A stretch of 64,000 bases of DNA from Membranipora membranacea (Eukaryota; Bryozoa; Gymnolaemata; Cheilostomatida; Membraniporidae): the NCBI GenBank assembly GCA_914767715.1, contig OU612075.1, forward strand, positions 6,942,001 through 7,006,000. The letters run 5' to 3'. The position numbers and the translations under genes are program-made. Positions 1-14,129 of the stretch are shown piece by piece. Each line of letters starts with the position of its first letter. Positions within the stretch are counted from its first letter, which is position 1. The notes under the pieces were generated by a model, which did not search any database, was not told where the DNA came from, and saw nothing but the letters and a program-made list of their open reading frames with translations.

Positions 1-260
1 ATATGAATTGGATTTACCGTCAATAGAAGTAAATACCACCATTAAAATCATTAAAACAGCAAAGATAGTCCGATGTAGATGCTCACTATTTAAATAGGAG
101 TGTGTATGTTTTATGTACTAGAACATCAAGAAAGACCATTCTGTGTGCGAAAAAATTTAAATGGATGAAAGCAAATCAGCTTTTGTAGATATCACAAACG
201 GTGAATAGCCTATGCATGGAAGTCTTCTATAGATACAATCAGCCGCTCATCTAAACTTAC
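1..260. other. Intron of gene C after exon 18
   Basis: The sequence aligns with the intron of gene B near 24,230-24,500 (shared stretches such as GTCAATAGAAGTAAATA). I see no exon in it. The next exon, bearing the WPD and HC motifs, lies beyond the edge. Confidence 0.8.
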
Positions 261-3200
261 ATTTTTGAATGCATATTTAAGTTTCCTGACGACATATTCT
301 GCAAACTGCCGTTCCTCAACAAGTGTGATAGTGAAACTACCAATTGTCTGTTTACCTGTGTCCTCAGGCCAGTACACTGCGCATTTTAGCTGTGAGGATA
401 CAAAAATGTAACAGTTATTGTAATATTACATATTATTATTTAACTAAAATTGAAACAAGCAAGATTTGAGCATGTGTTCATGAAATGCACATTTTATCAC
501 TGGAGAAATGTTTGTCGCATTTTTCAACAACACTGTTAAAATTTGAAAGTCAATCAGTAAACCAGAAATCTAGGAATTGGCTGAGATTCATCATTTATTA
601 CCTTTCCAGCCTCTATTGGATTAGTGAGCATCACAATTGTTGACGTCGTTGTGTCATGTATGAGTCTCCACATGTCCTCCATTGTGGTTTTGATCGGTCC
701 TGCAAGTGTAAGATGAATAGCAGGTGTAAATATGTAGGAATTATCAAAAATATATTTTGTTGAGAGAGATCATAGGGAAATGTGGTCCCGTGCTGTAAAG
801 GTTGGAGGCTCCTGTCATAACATTGTCAGGAAGATTTGGCTGATATATATAGTGTTCTTGATGACCAAATAAGGTTCTGTGTTTTGATCCGATGTATATA
901 CAAGACACTGGCTCTAGTATTTGACCTATTCAAATATAATCAAAACAGTGAAGTTTTTTTACCCAAGTATAAAACTGGGTATATCAGCTGCAGTAATACT
1001 CAAACCTATTAATATTCCTACCTTGTGATGCTATAAAAAGCTCTCTTCCATTGTAATCCTACCAACAAAATGTAAATCATCAATTAAACAAAAAATTTGG
1101 GAAAAAAATTTCATATAATGTAATACGAGGACAATCAAATCAAGTTTGAAACATGGCACCAATTTATTATCAAGTTTTGTTCCTTTTGCTAGTGAATTAG
1201 ATTTTCTGTAAAATCTTAACAAAATATAGTTCCACTTTTAGCTGGGATTGGTGATGTCTTGGGGCGATGATTAACTAGTAATTTGGTCTGTCAGTTAGCC
1301 TGTCTTGACAAGCTTTGTTCGGATGGGGGGAAGCTTTGTCCCCCCCCCCCAAGACAGGCTAGTCTGTCAGTGTAAACAGATATAAGAAGTAGCGGGATAG
1401 GTATCGAGTTACTCCTTGGGGATAGGCATTGAGTCATATCTTATTATCTATGTAGGAAGTCGGTATAATTCTAACCTTGATATAGTTGGCATTAACATAA
1501 TCACTATCATAGCCGTGTGAAGTGTCCAGCTTTACCCGGTTTTCGTCAGCTTAAAAAACGAACCACAAGATGAATGTTCGAGCCTTTCAACCTATCAAAT
1601 TATCAACGACAACATGCATTTATGTATTTTATGTCTAAGACATAATCATTTTCATTGTTAGTCTTTATCTTCCATATTTCTTCTTTTATTTATCATTGTT
1701 TTGTCTTGGCTTACTCGGAAGAACATCATTTTAATGATGAAAACTGCTTGTTTAAAATAAAAATCCAGGATAATACATTAAAATAATGGAAATGGTAGCT
1801 TTGGAGAAAAAGACAACACAGTCATCATAACAATTGCGAAAAGTGCGGAAAATATTGCCAGATGACCATAATGTAAAGAAATGTGCCTGATACTTACTTG
1901 CAGTAATATTTTTAAAACTGTTTTTGGCCACATTATTTGGTATCCTGCCGATTTTGCAAACAAGCTCTGGACTTCCAACTCTCTGAGAACAAAATGCAAG
2001 CTATAGAATGTGTTCAATCAGGGAGTTACAGGTAACTCCTTGGTTCAATGCTCGAACATATTTTAAGATGACACTTGCACCATGAATGAGATCTAAAGTG
2101 CGGTAAAAGTAAGATGTACTACATCCAATTGTGAGTAACGTGGCTCCCCACATATTTTACTGAAGATTGAAGATTGAGTGTTTTAAAGTTGAAGAAAAGA
2201 TTTGCTCAGTTTAAATGAAAAATCAATAAAAGATTTTAGACTGGAAATCAGTCCAACAATTTGGAGTTAGCTACTCAAGTTAAGTGTTTTGAACAAACAA
2301 CTCCAAACAATAACAAACTTTAACTCATCAGCCAATCAAAACAAAACCAAAACACAAGCACATTGGTCATGCTAAGCAGAAATGAGTAGATAACACCACA
2401 GTCCAGTTGTTTTGAAGAATTTATTCTGAAGATAAGAGTTTTAAAATTGAAGATTGCTCTATTTTCTCTGAAGAAAATGAAGACAGCCTTGTGTGCAGGG
2501 AGCCCCAGTAACTATGGACTCATTTTTTTTGCAAATGCATCAAATTTCATCAAGATTCAAACCTTTTACACAGTTGCACCTCTCCAAACTCTTTAATTTG
2601 CTTATCAGGATGAACCTGTAGATTATTGCCGAACTTATCAACTTACATCAAATTCTTCTCTGAATGGATGAGTCGGATTGTCCTCATGTTCTGCTTGTAC
2701 AATCTTATATATATCAGTAACTGGGATATCATGTGAATCAGGCAATTTGGAGCCCATGTTCTGATATGTGTCCCCTTCTTCATCAATCATCTGTCTGTGT
2801 TTGGGGATGGGTGGTGCAGTCCCACTGTTAGAGCCATTTTTGACCAGAGGCTTGATAGCTCCAACAGGCTTGACAGGTTGGAGCGGTCGCTCAGCATCTG
2901 AGAATGGAAATCATTTATAAGGAATCAGATAAATATAAAGAATGCACAATCATCTTATTTATGTTTCTCAGACACTTAATTAAGTTCTTTTAATTCTCTT
3001 AATTTTTTTAATTCTTTTAATTCTAGTAATTTTTGCAATTCTTTTATTGCTTTTAACTGTTTTAATTCTAAAAAATTATTTTGGATTCTTCTTATGGAAT
3101 TCAATGTTCTCAGAGTATTGACTGGTATGGAAGCCCCATAGAAGGTACCGTATTTTATCTTCTTCACACGGTATAACAAATTGTAAACATCAATTTCTGA

Positions 3201-6200
3201 AGTTGTGAATGGGCAAAGTGATACAGGAAAACATTGGAAACTTTGTCAAAGAGTGGTTGAAGGTTGGCAGTGACAATATGAAGCAAATTAATTAATAATT
3301 AATAAATTAAATTGATAAATTAATTAATTAATCATTAATAAATACAAATTCATTAATTAATTAATTAAATGATAATTAATCTATTACTATATATTATATA
3401 AAATTATATATTATATATCAAATATTATATAAATTGAAACAATAAATTAATAAATCAATTAAATTAATAAAAGTGTTAAAGACAAAATACAGTGGTATTT
3501 CAAGAGTTAATATAATACTAATACTACCTTCAGATAAGCTGTCATCATGACTGGGTGCCTGAATACCAGGAGCATGGTAACGTTTGGGTTTATTTCTACA
3601 AGTAAAGAACCATAGTTTTTTAAACATACCTGGTTGTGAGATATGTGCAAAGAGCATTGATATGAATTTATGGCCTAGTGGAAAAATATATAGGACGGCT
3701 AGTTGTGGAGAAATTACATCAGTATATAACTTTGTGTCAGTAATTAGATCTAGCTAACGTTCTGGCAGCTTCAAAGCATTGACAGACCTTCCAGTAACAA
3801 CCTTTAAAACTCTGGCAAGCTACTTGACAAGCGCTTACCAGGTCGGCTTTAGCATTACTGAACTTTTGAACAAATCAAAGATGAGAAATTGTTTCCAAAA
3901 ATCATACATGAATGTGAATTGCCATATGCTTGTTCAGGGTCAGATATGTTCCCTTAATTCATGAATATAATCGGTGGCAAAGAGAAATAACATATCACCT
4001 GCAAATGATTGAACTGTGGCATTAACATCACGGGCTCTTTCAATGTGTGAACTTCATCTTCATTTTACACTTGACTGTGTTTATCTGATAAAAAGAACTC
4101 AAGCAAGAAAGGGTATTATTTTTATCTCATTCACTTCCGTTTGTGACTGACCTGTGCTTCAAGAATATTACCACCAATATGACCACAATCACCACAGCAA
4201 CACCGACGACAATACCAACAATCAACAGTGTTGGTGGTGCGGTAGTTGGTACAATCACTGAAATATAGAAGGCAACGCTTGAGATTGAGCCACAAATGAA
4301 ATATTATATATAATTATATGTATACTTTATTATTGCCGATCAAAGTCAATGAAAACGAAGCAGTCAGGTGTATTTATGGAAGATATGTTTACCCATGGAG
4401 TGACAAGCCGTTTTGGTTGAGAGAAAAGCAGATTAACGTGAACTGAAAGTCAGGTGACTCCCAAGGATCAATGCTGATATAATTTTTTAAAGTACGTCGC
4501 AACATTGGGTGGCAATATTGAACACCAGATTTGAATACCTATTATAACTTTCTTCATTGCGGTCGACATACCTGTCAGTGGTTTCTCATTAAGCTGGTAG
4601 AATTCTGTCACTTCTTCTTCAGTGACAGCCTGATACCCCACATATATGGTATAGTTTCCTATTTTGAGTTCTTTGTTCGTCTTGCCCCCATACGTCTCAC
4701 CATCACCAACTATAAATGTACTGCCAGAGCCCAAAAGACCTATTTTTGCAGCAATATAGGTGTTTGTGCCGTCGATGGTTAGTGTTGTTGTTGTGGTAGA
4801 TCTATTTCTTCTACCAGCCTCTCCGTTTCGCACCACAATCCAGATTGAGGCGAATCGCTGATCAAACTTGTCAATCATTGTGACATTAGGCAAAGTGATA
4901 GTGGCATTGCCGCTATACACAAATGTTTCCACACTGGTTGATGATATATTAAGCGCTGGATCTACAAAGGATAGAACAAAACAACAGATGAATAAACCTC
5001 AGCAGGTAAATATGAGGGCTATGCCTATTTGTTAGAATAGCATGAATAGGAGGACATTCAAGGGAATAATCATTTCACATAGGCGATGTGTTTGCTCTGA
5101 TTGGTTGGGTGGAGTGAACCCAACCAATAAGAGCAAACTGATAAGCTACATTTCACCTAGTGCAATAGCGGGTAGGGATACCTACATTGGGGTTTAGTCC
5201 ACAGAGGTATAAAGCTTGAATTGTAGCCGTATCCATCATTTTCAAGAAGAGCTTTAACCCAACAGCTGTACAGGACCTGAGGGAAAAGTCCATCCACTTG
5301 AAGGGCCGTGACATCTTTTGCATCCGTAGTGAAGGTGAGGTTATCTGAGTATCCAAGGTCAGCATCAATATTAAAGCTATCGTTCGATACCGTGCAATCC
5401 ACCTACAATGGCATGAGTGTATAAAAGTAAGATCAGCAGCTGCAGAAGACTTTACTTTAAAGAGCAAGGAATTTCAGGGATGCACAGGAAGTAAAGTTAA
5501 GGTACATAAATTATTGACATAGATCTAGAGGTACAGGGGGTGATTTTGTTAAAATCACCCAATCAATACCTTTTTGAGATGTAATTTAGAAACTTATTCT
5601 CTTAGGATTTTCGTATTATAATAAGCGAGGCTCCTAACGCCAGATCCTTTCTACTACTTGGCACAAAATCCATTTGGATTTTGAGTTAAGCAAACTCGTC
5701 ACCAAATCAGTCATTCAGAAGTATAGAGTTCTATCAAGCAGTGAGCAATTGCATAGGAAGCTCTGGCAGGTCTTGCTCCCTCAAAAAATAGCAATCAGAT
5801 AGTGACTTGGCTGAACATTGGTCATGCGCTTATAGAGGGACAGTGTCTTCATAGTTCACCTGATATTTTGTTATTATTGCATATTTATAATTTTTGACAG
5901 CATCCCACACCATCTTTGCTGAATTTCTTCGTCGTTCTGTAACTCTGGGGTCTGCAGGAGCTCCAGGTACTGTCATGAAAATAAAAAGATGAATTATCAT
6001 ATTGACGCATGTTTGGAATGAGGTGAGAATATGATCAAATCAAACACTATGACATATATCATGTCATTTGTTCATTATAACTGTTGGTAATCTATATGAA
6101 TGGGTAACTGTGAGTATGTTTCTTGTTCTCACTGCAAGTCAAGGTTTGCTGTTTTACTTGTAGTCATCACAAAAGGTCTACCTCTTTTTGTCATATGTTC

Positions 6201-9200
6201 TCCGGTCCAAACAACTTGCTGATATCCACCAAAGAGGTTGACTGTTATGTTGATGGTGAACTGAGCACCCTGTGGTTTTGAAAAATGCCATTCATTGGTA
6301 GCATTGGATCCATTCGCTAGTTCTCCCGACTTATCAGAAATTATCACCGATTGAACGCAGCTGTCATTCTGTGAAACAAAACACGAATGGTAACAAGCAG
6401 AGCAATACTTTTATGGTAAAAATCCGATGTCAAATTACCAGAATTTAAGAAGTCGAGGATGTGTTTGGTTAATACTTACAAGAGAAGTTTTGAGACTGAC
6501 ATCGCGTTGTTCTCCAGGCCTAAGTATGCCGGAGTCCTTCACCTCAACTGTCTCATCTGTCAACATCGGGCGCCCTGTAACGTATAAAGCACACCATAAG
6601 TCATGTACGTAATACATGATACGGACACTGCTATTTCCACTGTTGGGAAGGATACACTATTTATGTGTGCAAGATTTTTTAATTTTAAAATTTGGGGACA
6701 CACCAGTTAAATATTATCATGTCAGCGATTTGCAATCGGAAATATCGGAGATTTCTTATCACAATCACAAGCAACAGTCATTTTGTATTTGCTCATAACC
6801 ATGACTGAAAGCTTAGCGTTATAACAGCGGCTCCATTTTTGATGTTTTTTCCGACCGAAAAAGACAAAAAATGGGGCCGCTGTGATAAGGCTATGATAGT
6901 CTCTACGGATGGTTGATACAGAAATACTGGACTGAACATGATGTCCTCTAGGTTATTATGGAAACATCAGTTTTAATGAAAATGCCCATCATTAAAATTT
7001 CAGATAATCAGTTATCACCATTGTTTGGAACCAAAAACATAATTATAAAAATTGTTTATTTTCTTCAGGTTGGAAAATTTTTGCATGGAATACAGGAAAG
7101 ATATAAGAGATTACGATAGGATGATATGATGAGGATCGTAATCTTAATCGACTTACTTGCACAGAAAAGTCCCAAGTCTTTGTGTTTCTCATCAACTAAC
7201 TTATTGCCATTGAAATTTCTTACAACTTCTATTCTGACATAATGAGGATGAGTGTAGTCTGGTAAACTAAGAATTGCTGATCTGGCAGAGACAGGACGGA
7301 GTGATGAGGCAGCTTCCCCGAAGCAGGGAACTAATGAACCATTGCTGAAGGTATCACTTGTAGAGCATGTCAGCTGAAATCCTCCTCCAGTAATATTCTG
7401 TTGACCACTCTTAAGAGATAGGTAGCCTACCGGATCACCCCAATGGATATTTGCTTCCATGGCAAGTACTTTTGAGATATTGACGGATAGTTTAGTCACC
7501 ACTAGATACTCTACAAAATATTATCAGTATGAGTTGTAATCTAACGGTTGATTATTGCAAGGTACGTCAGATCAACAACTGTCTTTATAATTATCATTTC
7601 TTGTTCTGACCATCACAGTTGACACTGTAAACCTCCACTGTATATTTGGTTTGGGCCCACCCACCAAGAAATCTCTGCATCTTATATTTGATTGCCAGTG
7701 GTCGGACAGGTATTTTATTCTGCGATGTTTGTTGTAAGGTAGTGTCAACGACCAATCCGAGGTTGTCAACAAATTATATACCATAGGAGTGCTGCCGAGC
7801 TAATGATTATGAATACCTGAACAAAATTTTGATTTGATGACGTTTAGTCATTTTAGTGAAGAAATGGGGTGAAAACTGCTGTTTTTGTCAGTGCCGATGG
7901 GTGAGTCAAATTAATTGCATGAAATTCCAAAATGTGTGAAATGCAGTTCATCATTTATAGTTTAGTTTTGGTATAACACGTGACTGATTTGAAGTGACTT
8001 TTCACATCAAGTTATATTGGACTTGTGCCATACTGTAATGTGTAGCTGTGTGAGGACTGCCTGATCCAATGTATGTCTAAGTAGACTCATGATTTAGACT
8101 CATTTAAGATTACCAGACTAGTTAATCTTTCCCATATAAAAAATTCAAACTTTCTTAAAAACTTATGTACCGATTTGCTTTCCAATAAAGCAAATCAAAG
8201 AATACTCTTTTTGGGTAAAATATACTGTGTCACTTATGTGTAGTTACCCCTCATGTTTATTTATTTTGTGTCTGATTTATTAAAGCAAAAAAATCCCACA
8301 AACCTGCAATGAATGGTCGAAATGACACCTCTCTCTGTTCGCTTTTTACATCATTGAGTACATCACCAACAGAGACATTTTTCAATAATTCCATTTTTCC
8401 ATATTCTCCATAGGTACCTAAACTCCAATATGATATCAAGTTTCCAGCACATTTTTCTTTAACGTTTCTCACATATGTCGACGGCAGATATCCTTTTTCC
8501 ACCCTTATTATTTTTCCTGAGATATAGTGGAAAGTTATTGAATCTTGTCTACCATAAGTGAGCAGTGTTTCACCGATTAGCTGATAGCCACGGCCAGAGC
8601 CACTCCAAACAGCAGCATAGGTTGGACAAGGAATACCATCTGATCTTGTGTAGTACTGCCAAGCTACAAGATATCCATCTGCTTCTAACGGATTGTTATT
8701 CAATATCGCAAAGTCCGTTCCCCGATCCCATTTCCTTCCCACTGTTAGAGTTTCTGCACCAGGAGCGTTGTCTGACAATTATTGTAAAATAATACAATAT
8801 CATTTAATAATTATGGTAATGATGACATCGTTTACCGTGCAGGCTGTCCTTTCTAAAGTAACTCCGGGATAATCTTACTAATTGAATGGATAGAGAACAC
8901 TGCAGCTAGCACAATTCCATACCAGCAAACTTAAATAATTATAGTCATTCCCGAAGCCCCAAAGACAAATCCGGAATCATTTTTTTGTAAAAGCAGTGTT
9001 GTAGACAGAGCTCAATTCTGATACAATTGGGGTATTATACGCCCATTTTGAGTATGCAAAGACAAGGCCCTATGTGACTGAAGTTATAAACTCTGGCACA
9101 TCTCCCTTCTGGTTGTGGATACATTTATTCTTAGTAAACATGTATCAGAAAGCCTTGATGCGGTTAAAAAAGATCATCCACCCAAAAATAACAATGTACA

Positions 9201-11351
9201 AAACTCACCAAGGTACCAAGATGGTCGCTTGAAATATTGCCATTCATCGCTTTGCTTGGTTCGGAGTCCGTCATCAGGCTTTGTGCTGATAAGCTCACAA
9301 GTATCATTGTTGATCATTTTGGATTTCACAGATTTGATAATTGAGCTGCAGTTTTTACCACCAACATGCTGTACACATTTACGCATGCAACTTCTAAGGT
9401 TATCTGTGTCTGTGTCATCGATCTTTTGATCTTCTCCAGTGTCGAGATACCTGCCTTTGTGAGCAGTCCATGGTTGCCAGAAACCTGCAGTCATAAAATG
9501 TTGATTATCAATTAGAATATTCCTAGGTACACCTGCAAAAACTCAAGCTAATGGATGAACCCAAATATGGTCTAGACATCCCAGGTTTGTATTACCTCGA
9601 TCAGCCCCTTCTCGAAGACAAGACATATAACAATAAAAAAGATAAGAAAATTCATTTTCACCAAAGAGATTAGAGTCTTGTTATCGCATACTCGTCAGAT
9701 TACGGAGGGGCTCCACATCACAATTTGCATCACCCCTAGCTCGCAGTTGTTCTTATCTTGGTCTGAGCGTTGTTACCATAGATTTAACATACTGTTTTTG
9801 AATCTATGGTTGTTACCAATGGATAGTGCGTGGGCAACACAGTTGATACCAAAAATATCATAAGAATGACAACCTGCACTTACTCTTTAACACCAGATAC
9901 ATGACAATGCAATAACTTGCTATTTTTGTACCCCAGTGCACTACTCGGTAAAAAGTATTAGATATGACAACAATTACCTGCACAGATAGGTCTGAGTGAG
10001 TACTGGTAGCCATCAGCATCCTGAGGTACAGCTGTCTGATCATTCTCCTCCAGTAGCTCACACCGCCTGTCAGACTGTCGGTAATTTACAGCAGCACAGA
10101 TGAAGGTGCTCTCCTCTATACATGACTTCTGACATTCCCTAAGATTATTATGTCCTTCTTCTAGAGTTACATTCTTAGGATCACCAGATATGTACGTGAC
10201 CAGTTTCTGTCCTGCTTCAGTTATCCAATTACAAGGAAGAGCTACAACATTAAAAAGTTAGATACAACAAGTAATTGATGATAGATTCTTTGCCATTCAA
10301 GACATGAAGTTATGCTACTCGGCTGTGGTTTGTCGTATTTTGTAGCCAAATTGAAAGCTATATAGCTCAAAGCAAACTTGCGACAATCCAATAATTAATA
10401 CCATAACTTTTGTACAGGTATTTCTGGCCATGGCAATGAATAGAAACATACCAAGGCATGAATAAAATGACAAAACACATGAAGAAACTGGAGGGGTTGT
10501 AAATGATACGGAAACAAATTATTGTTTAGGATTGTTAAAAAAACCAGTATCATGCCAAAGAGAACAATAACGAATGGCAGTCTAATACAAGAACCAACTA
10601 CAAGCTGACAGGATAACTATATGAAATAACCAATGACAGCGAGTTAAATTTGCCAGACCTTCTTACAAAAGGAAAACAGATAGTGTCCCTTAACTTACAA
10701 TCTTAGCTAAAAGGGGCCACATACCCTAAAGGAGTAAATGTAAGGTTGAGTTTAGTTTAGCTAATTTTGGGGAAACTTAATGTCAGTTGGTCAGTCAGTT
10801 AATTTGGCTAAAGCTGAGGATGGAGTATATATATAATAATATACATATGAATTGAAGTGTAGTAACTGTTGGCTAGCCTTAAAATTATATTTCTCAAGCA
10901 TGTGCCAAATGGCTAGCTTTTCCACCTGTGAATACTTTACTCTTCTAGGGCAAGTAAGATAATAATGATTATATTATTATCTTTAAAAATAAAAAAAACC
11001 ATCTGTGGCCTCACGCAAAACCCATGCCGAAGCTTACAAGCGACAGATTTTTTACGGCCTCGAAACTACTGAGAGCCTGATGAAGGTTTGTCATCAATAA
11101 CCAGTATGACTATTTTACTATAAGTATTGGTTATTGAAGACACCCTTCAAATTTCCAGTTGTTTTGCAGCATGGGGGCTTGTCCTCTCTTACTTGAAGCA
11201 TCAATTTTTAATGAAGATATTTTCCATATTTGAGTCATGTTTAGTATGACTGAAGGTGTGAATTTTACTTACCTTCAAATGGGCAGACACAAAAAATGGT
11301 CAGGATAACCAGCACTTGGGTGAATCGGCAGCGCTGAGGTCCCGGCATCAT
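261..11351 (-). CDS. Gene C: PAN-domain RPTP paralogue, 5' 18 exons, runs off the left edge
   Basis: Exons in transcript order: 11273-11351, 9978-10241, 9209-9484, 8304-8771, 7157-7510, 6480-6574, 6182-6368, 5860-5969, 5186-5402, 4572-4961, 4152-4257, 3528-3595, 2647-2897, 1898-1982, 1476-1549, 1022-1058, 602-699, 261-389. They sum to 3,288 nt, exactly 1,096 open codons, ending inside D1 just before the exon that holds the WPD loop and catalytic cysteine. That exon should begin a few tens of bases left of position 1, judging from the 311-nt intron at the same place in gene B. Differences from A: a shorter stalk in the membrane exon (106 nt against 181), NSF in place of NRF in the phosphotyrosine-loop region, and an exon 6 shorter by one codon. 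No lesion is seen in the part present. Catalytic ability cannot be judged from this window. Confidence 0.9.
1296..1361. repeat. Small palindromic element with AGCCTGTCTTG ends
   Basis: AGCCTGTCTTGACAAGC on the left meets CAAGACAGGCT on the right around a G-rich/C-rich centre, within an intron of gene C. Related copies lie at 16,765-16,829 and 56,093-56,172. Confidence 0.6.
3286..3425. repeat. AT-rich TTAATTAA-type simple repeat
   Basis: The intron of gene C holds over 100 bases almost entirely of TAATTAAT and ATATTATATA units. Low-complexity DNA with no coding signal. Confidence 0.85.
3528..3640 (-). other. Exon 12 of gene C with a dead microexon beside it
   Basis: Exon 12 (3528-3595) is 68 nt as in gene A and codes a related segment (NKPKRYHAPG at its start). 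At the matching upstream place (3630-3640) an 11-nt microexon-like stretch still has its GTATGT donor, but the acceptor AG reads AT at 3641-3642. Its length (11) still fits the 20 and 14 nt forms modulo three. I infer that gene C has lost the microexon alternative. Confidence 0.6.
3706..3968. repeat. Dispersed 250-bp repeat, copy 1 (inverted copy at 21,196-21,470)
   Basis: Read in reverse complement this matches 21,196-21,470: shared pieces are the CTGACCCTGA(A/G)CA stretch, a TCATCTTTGATTxG stretch, CAAGTAGCTTGCC and a TACTGACAC stretch. One copy is in an intron of gene C and the other in a non-equivalent intron of gene B, in opposite orientation, so it moved independently of the gene duplication. 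Confidence 0.6.
6806..6895. repeat. 90-bp hairpin element in a gene C intron
   Basis: ACAGCGGCTCCATTTTT on the left pairs with AAAAAATGGGGCCGCTGT on the right across a short loop. It looks like a small MITE. Confidence 0.5.
10690..10965. repeat. Intronic repeat related to 33,010-33,225
   Basis: Shared pieces are GGAGTAAAT, a LTR-like run of TAGCTA motifs and the end CxCCTGTGAATACxTTACT. One copy lies in intron 1 of gene C and the other in intron 2 of gene B, so the positions are not orthologous. Similarity is diverged. Confidence 0.4.
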
Positions 11352-11389
11352 CAATATATAGTATCGGGTATAATTAGTTTCTCATAGAC

Positions 11390-14110
11390 CTACGAAAGAA
11401 ATGATGCAGTTATCCAAGACTTGATTGTTTGATTTAAAGTGATTGTAAAGGAACAGGGTTCTTGGTATCATTTTTGAGCTTGAAATGAGATTAAGACAGC
11501 TATCACACATGCATTTGCATGAAAAATAAGTCTTCAGAGTTACTTGGTCTGGTAGGTTTGGGGGTCATAAGTTAACACTATTGAGTTGCCTACTCATGCA
11601 CAGCCCAACTTGTCCAGGCGATTTGTAATGAGCCTATTATGGGGGAAATACAGTAATATTAGTGACTATTGTGGTTAGATAACAACTTTTGCGAATACAT
11701 GACAAAGTCACTCACAAGTCTGTCGATGACATAAAAGTTCAAATTTAATGAGTTGAGACCGCTAATCAAAACAACCTTCATTTATGTTATGAGCCCATGT
11801 TGATGAAGAGATTAGAAGAACCACTGTACCAAAGATTATAAATACTGACTGTACATAACAATCAATGACTATGACCCATTCCCTGTCCACAGCTTTTCAA
11901 GCAAGTGATTTTCATTTCATACCGCTGCGCTTGTTTGCTCTGTTTAAATAAGATTACACTGGAGCAATGGATTCTTCCTGCTGACAAAGCCTTGCTTATT
12001 TCAGATTTACCTAAAAATGGTCCATACAATGCTTTATGGTTAGTACCAAATATTGCGATAATATCCAACACTAGCCCCCCAAATAAGATCCATACTGATG
12101 AAATAACTCAAAAACTTGACAAATTAATTTCCTATGTGACTGATGTGTGCTTTGACATAGGTTCTCATATGGCCTGCTGCACTCAGTCAGTAATATTGAT
12201 AGTCCATGTTTAGATGTGCTGAGTATCCGTGATGCACAGATGGACAAGATCTGATGTAAAATAATATAGAAAGTTTCTCAGGGTATTCCACTGCTTACCC
12301 GATTATCAATACTCCTCTCTTTAGGAGGCAGTCAAATTCATTTACATTTTTCATCACCGTCAAGTCCGAAATAACTAGATGACAATTTTATTTACTTCAA
12401 TTTACTTCATGACTTGTAAATTCCAGTTTTTGATGTAAACAAGAAGTTTACCCGAGAAAATCTTGTGAGTCCAAACATCAGAATATTTGCAAAAATTGTT
12501 GTAAAGATTCTCAAAACATCAAATCACTCAGTATTAATCATCGCATGCTTTGGATTTTAACATCATCCTAATGCCTGAAATGTCGAGATTTACAAAGAAT
12601 TTATTTTAGATTTCTGTGCGATTTGGGAATACACATTTTCAAGAAAAACACACAATCTACCTGTGTAAATTTGGTATCTTCCATTGAATATCTATTGAAA
12701 GCCGCTATTCATGAAGCTAATAATTGAAGCATATCACTGGTTTTCATGCGGGCTGAAGACGGAGTTTGATTGGAATGTCATAGCCACAATCTCATTTATT
12801 CATCATATTAATGTAAACAAAACCTTGAAATATGTAGCGTTGTATTGATCTGCCTTTATATTGCCAATTTCTATCTCGAGCAGTAACCATGGTTAACAGA
12901 AAATGTCGTATCTGCCAAAGCACTGTGGGTTATTTCCAGTGGCCGAAATCATACAGATTTAAACTTGAGTGGTGTGACTACCTCAGAGATATTTTCCCTC
13001 TGATAATCACATGGACTCGACGTCGATTTGCTACAAATGCCTCCTAAATGATATTCAATCTTGCTCTCACTAGAGCTGTTAATCTCCCTGTAATTTTCAT
13101 TCTCACTGTCGGATGAGCTAGAACTGTAATTTTTTAGATCGTTAGCTTTGTCATTGAATTATGAAATGTCATACACTATCCCATTTTACCAGCTAAACCG
13201 CATGGGACAGATAAATAATGCCTTGTATTCACTCATTCATTCAATAGATGAATTCTGTGTGTTTTGATATCACATGCAGAATATCAAAACCACTGTGTCA
13301 TAACAATACGCCTTAGTTCAAAGTACTGTATATTCCCATTATAATCTGAGGTACTAAAAAGGTACTATTTTCAACAAGTGATCACAACTCAAAAGGAAAA
13401 AAATAGTACCTTTTTAGTACCTTCTCATCCCAACTTTGAAGCCAAATAAGTCTGAACTGGGCCACAGGCTGCTTTTGAACATAGAATAATGTTCTAAACT
13501 AGACTGAGATCTCTAGAATGATACCAAAAAACCTGATCCTTTACAAACACTTTAACAAAATGGTAATGGTTGCAAGAAAGCCTCCATTACGCCGAGGCTG
13601 ATGTTGATTACTTTCAAATACAAAGTTCATGGTTGGTTGTTACGATGCTGAAGTTGGAAAAAGTCGGGCATGGGGATAAATACCTATCACACATAATCTT
13701 TCTGGCAACACCAATACAAACCATTTCAGGGAAATAGTAGCTGAAAATTTAAGGTATAGAATATATGTGTATGAGAAAAGGGTGTCTTGCCATTGAGTTC
13801 CTCACAAGTGTGTAATACGAACGAGGGTGACCAAATTAGAAGAGTACATAATAAACCGTTAAATCTATAAACACCAGGAAGTCCCAGTCTATCTTGACTG
13901 GGTTTGTTGGTACTTTTTATTCAATCCCAACCAGAGGTTTTATGCACTGTAAATTTGAAGCATATTCTTCTCAAAACAATTTTATTGGTATGGAGCAGTA
14001 GTATCTCATATTTTCATTTGACTGTCTTTTCTGATATATATCGTCTCAGATTGTTGTAAATCCTACTGAAAACTTAACTAGATAATGTTGGTTTTGTCTG
14101 TTAAGCCAAG
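11390..14110. other. Spacer upstream of gene C, no gene recognised
   Basis: It probably holds the untranslated first exon and promoter of gene C, which I cannot place. A short open frame on the plus strand near 11,905-12,213 overlaps one on the other strand and resembles nothing I know. A hairpin lies at 13,350-13,421, where GGTACTAAAAAGGTACTATTTT is mirrored by AAAATAGTACCTTTTTAGTACC. Confidence 0.6.
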
Positions 14111-14129
14111 TTGCCCTCAGTTTGCAGGC

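Noticed and set aside
3286-3425. Origin of replication or CRISPR-like array in the TTAATTAA stretch
   Set aside because: Units are irregular, there are no spacers, and the setting is a eukaryotic intron. It is simple-sequence DNA.
11905-12213. Plus-strand open frame of 102 codons between genes C and B
   Set aside because: It overlaps an opposite-strand frame, has no recognisable motif or paralogue, and AT-rich DNA of this size gives such frames by chance.
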